A stretch of 64,000 nt of DNA from GCA-2687515 sp002687515. GTDB lineage: Bacteria > Pseudomonadota > Alphaproteobacteria > Rhodospirillales > UBA2165. Of the stretch, positions 43,009 to 51,954 are shown in pieces; the first letter of the stretch is position 1, and every line of letters begins with the position of its first letter. The position numbers and the translations under genes are program-made. Location: contig JASLNU010000043.1 of assembly GCA_030745835.1 (NCBI GenBank), positions 1 to 64,000 of the forward strand, read 5' to 3'. The notes under the pieces were generated by a model. The model did no database searches. It was not told the origin of the DNA and worked only from the letters and a program-made list of their open reading frames with translations.

Positions 43009-43788
43009 ATGCCACGCTTTTCGGCAAATATTTCGATGATGTTCACCGAACGGGAGTTCCTCGGCCGTTTTGCGGCGGCGCGGGATGCCGGTTTTGGCGC
43101 CGTCGAGATGCAGTTTCCCTATGATCTATCGCCCGATGATTTGCGCGCCGCCAAGCAAGACGCCGGGGTCGAGATTGCCGTCATCAATATAAATGCCGGC
43201 GATCTGGCCAGCGGCGGGCCCGGCCTGGCCGCCATGCCCGGGCGCCAGGATGATTTTAAGCGCGCCGCCGAACAGGCTTGTGAATATGGCGAGGCCCTCC
43301 GCCCGCTGAACATGAATGTGCTCGCCGGCTGGCCGCCTCTCGATCAGTTCAGCCGCCAGCAATGTCTGGATGTTTTGGCGGCCAATGCCAATCTGGCGGC
43401 CGAGGCTTTGGCCGGGCTCGGCATCCGGGTGACGGTCGAAGCGGTCAATTCCCGGGACCGGCCCGGTTACCTGATCACCACCACCAATGCGGCCATCGAG
43501 GCGATCGATGCGGCCGGCCATGCCAACCTCGGCATCGAATACGACATCTACCACATGCAAATCATGGAAGGCGATCTGATCAACACCATCGGGGCCAATC
43601 TGGACCGCATCGGCCACATCCAGTTTGCCGATACGCCGGGCCGCCATCAGCCGGGAACCGGCGAGATTAATTTTCCGTTCCTGTTCGGCGCCATCGACGA
43701 TGCCGGCTGGAGCGGCTGGCTGGGCGCCGAATATGTGCCCTCGGGCCGCACCGAAGACAGCCTGCAATGGCTGCAACCCTACTTATAA
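43009..43788 (+). CDS. hyi: Hydroxypyruvate isomerase family TIM-barrel protein
   Basis: A 259-residue sugar-phosphate-isomerase-like barrel of the Hyi family, which interconverts hydroxypyruvate and tartronate semialdehyde. Metal-binding and catalytic acids are seen in VTVEAVNSRD, IEYDIYHMQIMEGD, HIQFADTPGRHQPGTGEINF and GAEYVPSG. A GGGAGGA site precedes ATG 43009; the frame open to 42982 was rejected. Closely related otnI-type isomerases are an alternative. No glyoxylate carboligase or tartronate reductase is adjacent. Confidence 0.8.
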   Translation: MPRFSANISMMFTEREFLGRFAAARDAGFGAVEMQFPYDLSPDDLRAAKQDAGVEIAVININAGDLASGGPGLAAMPGRQDDFKRAAEQACEYGEALRPLNMNVLAGWPPLDQFSRQQCLDVLAANANLAAEALAGLGIRVTVEAVNSRDRPGYLITTTNAAIEAIDAAGHANLGIEYDIYHMQIMEGDLINTIGANLDRIGHIQFADTPGRHQPGTGEINFPFLFGAIDDAGWSGWLGAEYVPSGRTEDSLQWLQPYL

Positions 43789-43880
43789 TAACCGAAGGCA
43801 AAATTTTGAGGTTCCCACGGCAGGCCGAATCCTGTAGGCCACCTGTTTTCCCAATCCCTTGAGAGCCATAGGCGCACAAC

Positions 43881-44879
43881 ATGCCAGACCCGACGGAAAT
43901 CCAAACGCTGATCGATAACTGCCTGATCGATGCCGAGTTCGCGGAGCTGCCCAATTTCCAGCGCGGCAAGGTGCGCGATTCCTACGACCTGCCAGATGGA
44001 CGCCGCGTATTGGTCGCCACCGACCGGCAATCGGCTTTTGATCAGGTTCTTGCGGCGGTGCCGTATAAGGGTCAGGTTTTGAACCAGACGGCGCAATTCT
44101 GGTTCGATGAAACCGCCGATATTTGCGCCAATCATGTGATTTCCTATCCCGATCCGAACGTCGCCATCGTCAAGCGCCTCGATATGCTGCCGATCGAAAT
44201 GGTGGTCCGCGACTACCTGACCGGCTCCACCGAAACCAGCATCTGGCCGATGTACGAACGCGGCGAGCGGCTGCTCTATGGGCACCGGTTTCCGGACGGC
44301 ATGCGCAAAAGCCAGAAACTGCCCGAGACCATCCTGACGCCGACCACCAAGGCGGAAGCCGGCGGCCATGACGCGCCCATCACCCAGCCCGAGATTTTGG
44401 AGCAGGGATTGGTGAGCGAGGCCCAGTGGAACGAACTGGCCGAGTTCAGCCTTGCGGTATTTGCGCGCGGCCGCCAAATCGCCGCCGACAACGGCTTGAT
44501 CCTGGTCGATACCAAGTATGAGTTCGGCGTCGACGGGGAGGGCCGCATCCGGCTCGCCGACGAAATCCACACCCCCGATTCCAGCCGCTATTGGATCGAT
44601 GAAAGCTATGGCATCCGCTTCGAAGCCGGCGAAAACCCGGAAAGCCTGGACAAGGAATTCCTGCGCCTCTGGATCGCGGAGCGGTGCGATCCCTATCAGG
44701 ATCCGATCCCCGAAATTCCGCTCGAGACGCTGATCGAGTTCAGCGGCAAATATGTGGCCCTTTTTGAAACCGTGACCGGGCGAAAGTTCGAGCATGCCGC
44801 CGCCGATGTGCCCTTGCGCGATCGTATCCACGCCTCGCTTGCCCGCGAAATACCTGAATTTTTCAGCCCCGCGGCTTAG
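43881..44879 (+). CDS. purC: Phosphoribosylaminoimidazole-succinocarboxamide synthase
   Basis: A 332-residue SAICAR synthetase, which joins aspartate to CAIR with ATP in purine synthesis. Family signatures are GKVRDSYDL near the N-terminus, ATDRQSAFD, VVRDYLTGS, LPETILTPTTKAE, ILVDTKYEFG and ADEIHTPDSSRYW. At this length it belongs to the longer, yeast-like class rather than the roughly 240-residue class. It is monocistronic, with no other pur gene in the window. The following gap (44880-45043) is A/T-rich. Confidence 0.93.
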   Translation: MPDPTEIQTLIDNCLIDAEFAELPNFQRGKVRDSYDLPDGRRVLVATDRQSAFDQVLAAVPYKGQVLNQTAQFWFDETADICANHVISYPDPNVAIVKRLDMLPIEMVVRDYLTGSTETSIWPMYERGERLLYGHRFPDGMRKSQKLPETILTPTTKAEAGGHDAPITQPEILEQGLVSEAQWNELAEFSLAVFARGRQIAADNGLILVDTKYEFGVDGEGRIRLADEIHTPDSSRYWIDESYGIRFEAGENPESLDKEFLRLWIAERCDPYQDPIPEIPLETLIEFSGKYVALFETVTGRKFEHAAADVPLRDRIHASLAREIPEFFSPAA

Positions 44880-45043
44880 TTGGCGATCATTTCGAATGAA
44901 GCCGGCTGCCATTTAAAAAATATTATAACATAAGATGATTGTAATAATATTAAATAACACAAAAAATAAATATATTATGTTGTTTGTTGGTATTCATCAG
45001 TGTAGTTAAAGCGTCGACATCATAAATTCGGTTGGGCGGTACC

Positions 45044-46666
45044 ATGGACACGGTCTTCGAAGAGACGAACCAAACCAGGTTTCAATTTAGCCGGGCGCCA
45101 AAGCTGGTGGTGAACCCGTCCGGCGCAGCCCCGTTGGCTGCCGAACTATCATTTCAGACGCCGGTGCCGGTTTGCGCCGAAATCGCGATCGACGACGGGG
45201 CAAGAAGCTGGACCGTGCCGACGCCGTCGGAACCGGACACGCGGCATTCACATATCCTGCTCGGCATGAGGCCAGACCAAATTCATTCCATTAAACTGAC
45301 CTTGCTTGATTCGCTTGGGGATGTTCACGCCGGTGTCTGGCGGGCTAATTTCCAAACCGACCCGTTGCCCGATGATTTTCCGGACCTGAAACTCTCGATT
45401 AGCGATGCAGCTTCCATGGAGCCCGGCTTCACCTTTTTCGGTATCCGCAAATCCCAACGCTCGGGCGCCCGCGGATATGGCGTTATCGTCGCCCTCGACG
45501 CCGAGGGTGAGGTCGTATGGTTGTGCAATACCGGTCATACGGTCGGCGAAATCAAGCGCCTGAAGAACGGAAATCTGATTTACCTGACCTTCGACAACCG
45601 CGCCATCGAATTGGATATGCTGGGCAACCGGATTTGCCAGTGGTTTGCCGCCGGCGCCCACAATGCCGGCGATTTCGAGGCAGCGGACGGCTCGATCCCG
45701 GTCGCGGCGGAGGCCTTCCACCACGATATTCAGGAACTTGAAAACGGGAATTTCGTGGTCCTCGGCATCGAACGGCGGACCTATTCCGATTATCCGTCCA
45801 GCGAAACCGATGCGGCTGCGCCGAGGGCCGAAGCCTTGGTGGTCGGCGATGTGATCGTCGAATTTCAGCGCAATGGCGAAGTGGTCGCAAACTGGCGGAT
45901 GCTCGATATTCTGGACCCCCAGCGGATCGGCTATGGCTCGCTGTCCGATTACTGGGTCAACAAGGGGATTCCCGGCTCGATGGACTGGAGCCATCTGAAC
46001 TCGGTGTTTCTGGATACCGATGACGATAGCTTTATCGTGTCGGCGCGGCATCAGGACGCGGTCATCAAAATCCGGCGGGACAGCGGCGAGATCGTCTGGA
46101 TTCTAGGCAATCATGACGGCTGGCGCGCGCCGTGGTCAGACCAATTGCTGGCGCCGGAGGGGGCGCCAGACGGGGCGCCAGACGGGGCGCCAGACGGGAC
46201 CTTTGAATGGCAGTACCACCAGCATCATGCCACCATCACGTCGCGTGGAAGCATATTGCTGTTCGACAACGGCAACCACCGGGCGCATCCGTTTGATGCC
46301 AAGCGCCCGCCGGCGGAAAATTATAGCCGCGCCGTCGAATTCGCGGTCGATGAGGCCGCCAAAGCCGTGCAACAGGTCTGGTCCTATGGTGGCCCCGGCC
46401 CGGAAGCCTACTATTGCCCGTTCATTTGCGGCGCCGAGGAAATGCCGAATTCGGGCAATGTGCTCGCCTGCTTTGGCGGACTGATGTCGGACGACAATGG
46501 CGCCGTGATCGACGATACCAGGACCGGGTTGGGCTGGGTGCGTATCGCCGAGGTTACCCGCGAAGACGAGCCCCGGCTGGTGTTCGAGCTGTTCATCGAC
46601 GAGCGCCACAAGGGCAAGGGCTGGGACGTCTACCGCGCCCACCGGCTGCCGGCGCTCTATGGGTGA
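45044..46666 (+). CDS. Arylsulfotransferase (AssT-like) family protein
   Basis: A 540-residue protein with an N-terminal beta-sandwich (about 1-115) and a six-bladed propeller, the layout of classical AssT. The catalytic set recalled for AssT is visible: His in FHHDIQELENGN, His in DWSHLNSVFLD, Arg in VSARHQDAVIKI and His in WQYHQHHATIT, followed by LLFDNGNHR. It would transfer sulfate between phenols without PAPS. Unlike classical AssT it has no signal peptide and no DsbA/DsbB-like partners. An in-frame 12-bp repeat (46160-46195) lies in a loop. TTG 45032 is an alternative start. Confidence 0.85.
   Translation: MDTVFEETNQTRFQFSRAPKLVVNPSGAAPLAAELSFQTPVPVCAEIAIDDGARSWTVPTPSEPDTRHSHILLGMRPDQIHSIKLTLLDSLGDVHAGVWRANFQTDPLPDDFPDLKLSISDAASMEPGFTFFGIRKSQRSGARGYGVIVALDAEGEVVWLCNTGHTVGEIKRLKNGNLIYLTFDNRAIELDMLGNRICQWFAAGAHNAGDFEAADGSIPVAAEAFHHDIQELENGNFVVLGIERRTYSDYPSSETDAAAPRAEALVVGDVIVEFQRNGEVVANWRMLDILDPQRIGYGSLSDYWVNKGIPGSMDWSHLNSVFLDTDDDSFIVSARHQDAVIKIRRDSGEIVWILGNHDGWRAPWSDQLLAPEGAPDGAPDGAPDGTFEWQYHQHHATITSRGSILLFDNGNHRAHPFDAKRPPAENYSRAVEFAVDEAAKAVQQVWSYGGPGPEAYYCPFICGAEEMPNSGNVLACFGGLMSDDNGAVIDDTRTGLGWVRIAEVTREDEPRLVFELFIDERHKGKGWDVYRAHRLPALYG
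46160..46195 (+). repeat. 12-bp tandem repeat inside the AssT-like gene
   Basis: GGGGCGCCAGAC occurs three times in a row and stays in frame, encoding GAPD-type units three times in a loop just before the WQYHQHH strand. The copies are identical, so the expansion is recent, and it may vary between strains. Confidence 0.9.
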
Positions 46667-46891
46667 GTTCCGGCCGGCGGGCAATTTTGCCGGATAAGGT
46701 CGGGCCTGAGCGGCGTTTGAAACTATTCGAATCATATTTTAGAATATCTTGATCGCGGTTAATCAACATTATCGCCCGATCTAGTATTTCTTTGCCTTGG
46801 TGCGCACCTTAAATAGTGGCGGCGGTATCCCTTCATCACCTTCGAAACGGCGCCGCGCTGAGACCGATATATGATTGCCTAGGAGCCCGAA

Positions 46892-48049
46892 ATGCACTTC
46901 GGATTGACGGAAGAACAACAGATGATGCAGGACATGGCGAAGAATTTCGCCGAGAACGAAATCCTGCCGACCCTCGAGGACGATGAGAAAAATCATCGAT
47001 TCCGCACAGAAATAGCCAAAAAAATGGGCGAGCTCAGCTTTTTCGGCTGTGCCCTGCCGGAAGAATATGGCGGCAACGGTTTCGGTTTTCTGGAATCGGT
47101 CATCCTCGCCGAACAGATCGCCAAGGTCAGCGGCTCCTGGCGCCTGCCCTTCAACATGCAGAACCTCGGCCCCGCCGTGACCGTCAACCAATTCGGAACC
47201 GAGGAACAGAAGCAGCGCTTTATCCCGAACTGGGTCTCGACCGACGCCATCGGGTTTTTCGCCATGACCGAGCCCAATACCGGCTCCGATGTGGTCAGCA
47301 TGGGCACCAACGCCACCGATAAGGGCGACCATTGGGAGATCAATGGCCAGAAGATGTGGATATCCAACGCCCATATCGGCGATTGGGGCCTCTTGTACGC
47401 GGTCACCGACCGGGAAGCGAAGCATAAGGGGCTGACCTGTTTCATCATCAACCCGAAGGAAACCGAAGGCGTCGTCACCGCGGCGATCGAAACCAAGCTC
47501 GGCCTGTATTGCGCGCCGACCGGCGAGATTGCCTTCGACGGAGCCAAGATTCCGAAGGATGCGGTGCTCGGCGAGGTCAACCAGGGCTTCCAGGTCTGCA
47601 TGTGGCAGCTCAACAACACGCGCATCGGCTGCGCCGCCGGCGCCATCGGCATCGCCGGCGGCGCCATCGAGGCGGCCATCGGCTACGCCAACGAGCGGAA
47701 ACAATTCGGCCAGAAGATCGGCTCCTACCAGATGATCCAGGCGCAAATAGCCGACATGGTGGCCGAACACGAGGCCGCCCGGCTGCTGGTCTACCGCGCC
47801 GCCTGGCTCAAGGATCAGGGATTGCCCAACCAGCACGAAACCTCGATGGCCAAGCTGTTCGCCTCGGAAGCCGCCGTTCACGCCGCTTCCGACACCATGA
47901 AGATCTTCGGCAGCTTCGGTTATTCCACCGAGTTTCCCGCCGAACGCTTCCTGCGCGACGCCCACAGCTTGCGCGTCGTCGAGGGTACCAGCAACATTCA
48001 AAAACTTATTATCTCGGGTATCTCGCTCGGCGATACCGTCAACCGTTAG
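46892..48049 (+). CDS. Acyl-CoA dehydrogenase, probable non-decarboxylating glutaryl-CoA dehydrogenase
   Basis: A 385-residue acyl-CoA dehydrogenase with AMTEPNTGSDV, and the catalytic base E364 in VVEGTSNIQ. The segment VSGSWR (R84) aligns with VDSGYR of glutaryl-CoA dehydrogenases, where the Arg holds the distal carboxylate. The residue before the catalytic Glu is Val363; from memory, Val rather than Tyr at this place marks the Desulfococcus-type enzyme that forms glutaconyl-CoA without losing CO2. It is the first gene of an operon with a glutaconyl-CoA decarboxylase, 39 bp upstream of its alpha subunit. TAGGAG precedes the ATG. Confidence 0.8.
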   Translation: MHFGLTEEQQMMQDMAKNFAENEILPTLEDDEKNHRFRTEIAKKMGELSFFGCALPEEYGGNGFGFLESVILAEQIAKVSGSWRLPFNMQNLGPAVTVNQFGTEEQKQRFIPNWVSTDAIGFFAMTEPNTGSDVVSMGTNATDKGDHWEINGQKMWISNAHIGDWGLLYAVTDREAKHKGLTCFIINPKETEGVVTAAIETKLGLYCAPTGEIAFDGAKIPKDAVLGEVNQGFQVCMWQLNNTRIGCAAGAIGIAGGAIEAAIGYANERKQFGQKIGSYQMIQAQIADMVAEHEAARLLVYRAAWLKDQGLPNQHETSMAKLFASEAAVHAASDTMKIFGSFGYSTEFPAERFLRDAHSLRVVEGTSNIQKLIISGISLGDTVNR

Positions 48050-48088
48050 CATCCGACCCTCGGGCAGGTTTCAAAAGGAAAGACTTCC

Positions 48089-49846
48089 ATGCCGCAAAAG
48101 CAGACACCCCTGCGCCCTTACTTCGAAAAGATGGCCGATATCGGCAAGGAGCTGAGCGAAGCCGAGGCCAAGCGCGGAGCCAAAAATGTCGAGGCCATCA
48201 ATGAGCAGGAAGCGCTCATCGAGGCCGAGATCGAGCGCGTCAAAGAGGCCGGCATCCCGGCCGAAAAAGTTCGCGGGCGCGGCTCGATGACCATCTACGA
48301 CCGCTTGGATTATATGGTCGATGCGGGTACCTGGAACCCGCTGCACTCGCTCTACAACCCGACCGAAAACGAAGAGGGCTGCACCGGCGTGGTCAACGGC
48401 CTCGGCAAGATCGAGGGCCGCTGGGCGGTGATCATCGGCTTCGACAACAAGGTCATGGCCGGCGCCTGGATCGCCGGCCAGGCGGAAAATATCCTGATGG
48501 TCACCGACATGGCCAAGCGCCTCAATATCCCGCTGGTCTGGCTGACCAACTGTTCCGGCGTCAAGTTGATGGAGCAGGAAACCGTCTATGCCGGCCGCCG
48601 CTCCTCGGGCGCGCCCTTTTTCCGCCATGCCGAGCTCAACCAGCTCGGCATTCCGATCCTCAACGCCATCTACGGCACCAATCCGGCCGGCGGCGGCTAT
48701 CAGGGGATCAGCCCGACCATCCTCATCGCCCACGAAGGCGCCAACATCGCCGTCGGCGGCGCCGGCATCGTCGGCGGCATGAACCCGAAGGGCGAGATCG
48801 ACGAGGAAGGCGCGCGCGCCCTGATCGAGGGCACCAAGTCGTTCAAGGCGAAGCCGCCCGGCCGCGCCGAAACCCATTTCGACCAGACCGCTTTCTTCCG
48901 CGAAGTGCACGAAACCGAAGAGGGCGTCCTCGACGGCATCAAGGATTACATGCGCATGATGCCGGCCTATGATCCGGCCATGTTCCGGGTCGCCGCGCCG
49001 GCCGCGCCCAAATACCCATTGGACGATATCAATCTGATCCTGCCGGCCAACCAGAAACGTCCCTACGATGCGTTTCAGTTGCTGGCGCGCCTGACCGACA
49101 ACTCGGAGTTCATGGAATACCGGCCCGAATACGGCCCCGAGGTTTATACCGGTATCGCCAAGATCGACGGTTTTCCGGTCGCCATCATCGGCAACCGGCA
49201 GGGGGTGTTTCCCGATTACCCCGACTATGCGGGTGGCGCGTATCCCGGCGTCGGCGGCAAACATTACCGCGCCGGCCTGATCAAACAGGGTGAATTCGTC
49301 ACTCTTTGCGGGCGCGACAATCTGCCCATTATCTGGCTGCAGGACACCACCGGCATCGATGTCGGCGACGCCGCCGAGGAAGCCGAGCTCCTGGCCCTCG
49401 GCCAGTCGCTGATCTATTCCATCGAGCAGACCAAGATTTCGATGATCGCCATTGTCCTCAGGAAGGGCCAGGCGGCGGCCCATTACATCATGTGCGGCCC
49501 GCAAGCCAACAACAACAACGCCTTTACCCTGGGCACGCCCTTGACCGAGATTTGCGTCATGCATGGCGAGACCGCCGCCGCCGCCTCTTACGCCCGGCGC
49601 CTGGTCAAGGAAGACGACGAGGGCCGCGATATCATGCCGGTCGTGGACAAGATGAACCAGATGATCGATGATTACCGGGCCAAGTCGGAGCCGGCCTACG
49701 GTGCTAAAATGGGCTTCGTCGATGAAATCGTATCGCTTCCAGAGCTGCGCGGATATATAGAAGCCTTTGCCGGAGCCAATTATCAGAATCCTAAATCGAT
49801 CACCCCGGTCCACCAGATGCTGCTGCCGCGCATCATCAAGGGCTGA
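48089..49846 (+). CDS. gcdA: Glutaconyl-CoA decarboxylase alpha subunit (carboxyltransferase)
   Basis: A 585-residue carboxyltransferase, close to the roughly 587 residues remembered for GcdA of Acidaminococcus. It carries two crotonase-like halves. Motifs shared with GcdA include FFRHAELNQLGIP, IYGTNPAGGGY, GGAGIVGGMNPKG, WLQDTTGIDVG, LGLGQSLIYS-like text and the C-terminal AYQNPKSI. It moves the carboxyl group of glutaconyl-CoA to biotin on the carrier subunit, giving crotonyl-CoA. Other acyl-CoA carboxylase beta chains are less similar and would lack the membrane partners encoded next. The biotin-carrier gene follows after 27 bp. Confidence 0.88.
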   Translation: MPQKQTPLRPYFEKMADIGKELSEAEAKRGAKNVEAINEQEALIEAEIERVKEAGIPAEKVRGRGSMTIYDRLDYMVDAGTWNPLHSLYNPTENEEGCTGVVNGLGKIEGRWAVIIGFDNKVMAGAWIAGQAENILMVTDMAKRLNIPLVWLTNCSGVKLMEQETVYAGRRSSGAPFFRHAELNQLGIPILNAIYGTNPAGGGYQGISPTILIAHEGANIAVGGAGIVGGMNPKGEIDEEGARALIEGTKSFKAKPPGRAETHFDQTAFFREVHETEEGVLDGIKDYMRMMPAYDPAMFRVAAPAAPKYPLDDINLILPANQKRPYDAFQLLARLTDNSEFMEYRPEYGPEVYTGIAKIDGFPVAIIGNRQGVFPDYPDYAGGAYPGVGGKHYRAGLIKQGEFVTLCGRDNLPIIWLQDTTGIDVGDAAEEAELLALGQSLIYSIEQTKISMIAIVLRKGQAAAHYIMCGPQANNNNAFTLGTPLTEICVMHGETAAAASYARRLVKEDDEGRDIMPVVDKMNQMIDDYRAKSEPAYGAKMGFVDEIVSLPELRGYIEAFAGANYQNPKSITPVHQMLLPRIIKG

Positions 49847-49873
49847 TCCCGTTCATGAAAAGGAGCAATTTAG

Positions 49874-50089
49874 ATGAGTACGGAAGTCACCGCCCCGATG
49901 TCGGGGGATATTCTGGAAATTCTCGTCAAGGTCGGAGACGATGTGAGCGCCGAGGATGAGCTTCTCATTCTCGAAGCCATGAAAATGGAAAATCCGATAT
50001 ACGCTCCGGCGGACGGCAAGGTCACCGAGATCAAGGTCGCCGAGGGTGATTCGGTCGAGGCCAACGACGTTTTGGTCGTTTTGGAATAG
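49874..50089 (+). CDS. gcdC: Biotin carrier (gamma) subunit of the decarboxylase
   Basis: A 71-residue biotinyl domain with the biotinylated lysine K37 in EAMKM. The fold is complete (APMSGDILEI to VEANDVLVVLE), but the Ala/Pro-rich linker seen in carriers of other Na+ pumps is absent, so this is a minimal carrier. It would shuttle carboxyl groups from GcdA to the membrane subunit GcdB. AAGGAGC lies upstream of the ATG. The next gene starts 16 bp downstream. Confidence 0.9.
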   Translation: MSTEVTAPMSGDILEILVKVGDDVSAEDELLILEAMKMENPIYAPADGKVTEIKVAEGDSVEANDVLVVLE

Positions 50090-50105
50090 ACCGGGGAAGA
50101 GCGAC

Positions 50106-50315
50106 ATGGAAACTGTTTGGGGCGCGGTCAAATTGATGTTTTTCGTCTATGCGCTGGCGGCGGCGATATCCTTGATCATCGCCTGGATCATCAAGATGAT
50201 CTTCGCCGCCGTGCAGGCGCAGAAAGTCCGCGCCGAGGCTCGAAACGGCGCCGCCGCCGACCCAACCCCGGATGCCGCCGATTCTGAAAACGCGGCTCCG
50301 GAAGGGTCCGCCTGA
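50106..50315 (+). CDS. gcdD: Small membrane (delta/OadG-like) subunit of the decarboxylase
   Basis: A 69-residue protein with one membrane helix (about 8-33) and a polar, Ala/Pro/Asp-rich cytoplasmic tail, the pattern of OadG/GcdD subunits that anchor the carboxyltransferase to the membrane complex. Sequence conservation in these subunits is low, so the call relies on size, topology and position between the carrier and the beta subunit. The beta-subunit gene starts 2 bp after its stop. Confidence 0.75.
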   Translation: METVWGAVKLMFFVYALAAAISLIIAWIIKMIFAAVQAQKVRAEARNGAAADPTPDAADSENAAPEGSA

Positions 50316-50317
50316 TC

Positions 50318-51523
50318 ATGCCCGAAATAGAATTCCTTCAAATATTTCAGGGCATCGCCACCATGGCGGCGGCGGAACCGGTGATCGCCATCGCCCGGGT
50401 GGTGCTGATCGCCCTCGGCATCGCCTTCGTCTATCTCGGGGTCAAGGGAACCCTGGAACCGCTGATCATGATCCCCATGGGGTTCGGCATGGCCTCGGTC
50501 AATGCCGGCGTCCTCTATCTGTCGGCGACCACCACAGGGACCCTGTTTATCGATCCCATCGCCAGCGACCCGGCCCAGTTGATGGACGCATTGCAGATCA
50601 ATTTCCTGCAGCCGATCTATACTTTCTCCTTCTCCAACGGCCTCATCGCGGTTCTTATTTTCTTCGGCATCGGCGTCCTTTCGGACATCGGCTATATGCT
50701 GATTTCGCCGATGCGCTGCATGATTATCGCCATCTGCGCCGAATTGGGCACCATCGCCACCTTCCCGATCGCCGTCGCCATGGGCCTGCCGTTCAACGAG
50801 GCGGCGGCCATCGCCATGGTCGGCAGCGCCGATGCGCCGATGGTCCTTTACACCTCGCTGCTCTTGGCCCGCGATCTGTTCGTGCCGATCACCATCGTCG
50901 CCTACCTCTATCTGAGCCTGGCCTATGCCGGCTATCCGTACCTCGTGCGCCTGATGATCCCGAAGAAACTCAGGGGCATCAAGATGGAGCAGAAAAACAT
51001 CCCCAATATCTCGAAGGGCGAAAAAATCACCTTCGCGGTCATCACCTCGACCCTTTTGAGCTTTCTGTTTCCGGTGGCGGCGCCCCTGTTCATGGGATTT
51101 TTCTTAGGAATCATCATCCGCGAATCGGGGGTCAAGCCGTTCATCGAGTTTATCGGCGGACCGGTGCTCTATGGCGCCACCTTTTTCTTAGGCCTTCTGT
51201 TGGGCGTCTTGTTCGAAGCCAGCACCATCCTCGATCCCAAGGTCATCCTGCTGTTGATCCTCGGCATCACGGCGCTGCTGCTGTCCGGTATCGGCGGCAT
51301 CATCGGCGGCTACATCGTCTATTGGATGAGCGGGCGCAGCTTTAACCCGGTGATCGGCATCGCCGGCGTCTCCTGCCTGCCGACCACCGCCAAGGTGGCG
51401 CAGAAGGAAGCGCGGGCGGCCAACAAGTTCGCCATCATCCTGCCCTGGGCGATGGGGGCCAGCGTCTCGGGCGTCATCTCCTCGGCGATCATCGCCGGCA
51501 TCTATGTGACGTTGCTGCGATGA
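50318..51523 (+). CDS. gcdB: Na+-translocating decarboxylase beta subunit
   Basis: A 401-residue polytopic membrane protein (about nine helices) that decarboxylates carboxybiotin and pumps Na+ outward. The essential aspartate is D172 in GSADAPMVL, equivalent to the SAD/GAD-GP motif of OadB/GcdB, and the second conserved stretch NPVIGIAGVSCLPTTAK is present near residue 336. It completes the decarboxylase with the three genes upstream. The last gene of the operon overlaps its stop (ATGA). Confidence 0.9.
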   Translation: MPEIEFLQIFQGIATMAAAEPVIAIARVVLIALGIAFVYLGVKGTLEPLIMIPMGFGMASVNAGVLYLSATTTGTLFIDPIASDPAQLMDALQINFLQPIYTFSFSNGLIAVLIFFGIGVLSDIGYMLISPMRCMIIAICAELGTIATFPIAVAMGLPFNEAAAIAMVGSADAPMVLYTSLLLARDLFVPITIVAYLYLSLAYAGYPYLVRLMIPKKLRGIKMEQKNIPNISKGEKITFAVITSTLLSFLFPVAAPLFMGFFLGIIIRESGVKPFIEFIGGPVLYGATFFLGLLLGVLFEASTILDPKVILLLILGITALLLSGIGGIIGGYIVYWMSGRSFNPVIGIAGVSCLPTTAKVAQKEARAANKFAIILPWAMGASVSGVISSAIIAGIYVTLLR

Positions 51524-51768
51524 ACCGGGTAATTGGCGAAAAAAAGGCCTACTGGATCGGCGGCACCGTGACCGCTTTCCTGGGCGTTGCCCTGGTCAGG
51601 CTGATCTCGCCCGAATTGGAGGGAGCGCTTGGCTGGGCCACGCTCGCCGCCGGCCATGCCCTGGTCATCGCCGGACTGACAATCATCGTTTTCGGCACCC
51701 GGCGCAAGCCGGCGGAGGCGTTTGTAACCGTGAACGAGCCCGCACCCGAGACCCGCGGCGACGGCTAA
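51520..51768 (+). CDS. Small two-helix membrane protein linked to the decarboxylase
   Basis: An 82-residue protein with two hydrophobic segments (about 10-28 and 40-58) and a polar tail. It starts in an ATGA overlap with the beta-subunit gene, so the two are translationally coupled. I recognise no family. An assembly or regulatory role in the sodium pump is inferred only from position. A partial copy of its 3' end lies at 52699-52767. Confidence 0.65.
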   Translation: MNRVIGEKKAYWIGGTVTAFLGVALVRLISPELEGALGWATLAAGHALVIAGLTIIVFGTRRKPAEAFVTVNEPAPETRGDG

Positions 51769-51954
51769 GTTCGGGAAAAACCGTGGCATCTAGCACCTTC
51801 CAGGTTTGAAAGAGACCGGTGGAAATGGCGGCACCCGTGGGCTCAAGGGCTCGGCGAAAGAAAACCGAGGCAATTACAGGCTGTGGCGTCGGGACGGTGT
51901 GCCGATTTGAGGCAGTATAGGGGTTCAGAAAACCTTACAGACCTGAAACTGATA

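Noticed and set aside
44880..45043. A/T-rich gap with AACATAA/TTATGTT arms as a possible origin or riboswitch
   Set aside because: The 7-bp arms are far apart and no DnaA-box cluster or aptamer-like structure is visible; it is probably just promoter DNA.
48089..49846. Assignment as propionyl- or methylcrotonyl-CoA carboxylase beta subunit
   Set aside because: No biotin carboxylase gene is present, and the small carrier, one-helix and beta membrane subunits follow directly, as in decarboxylase pumps.
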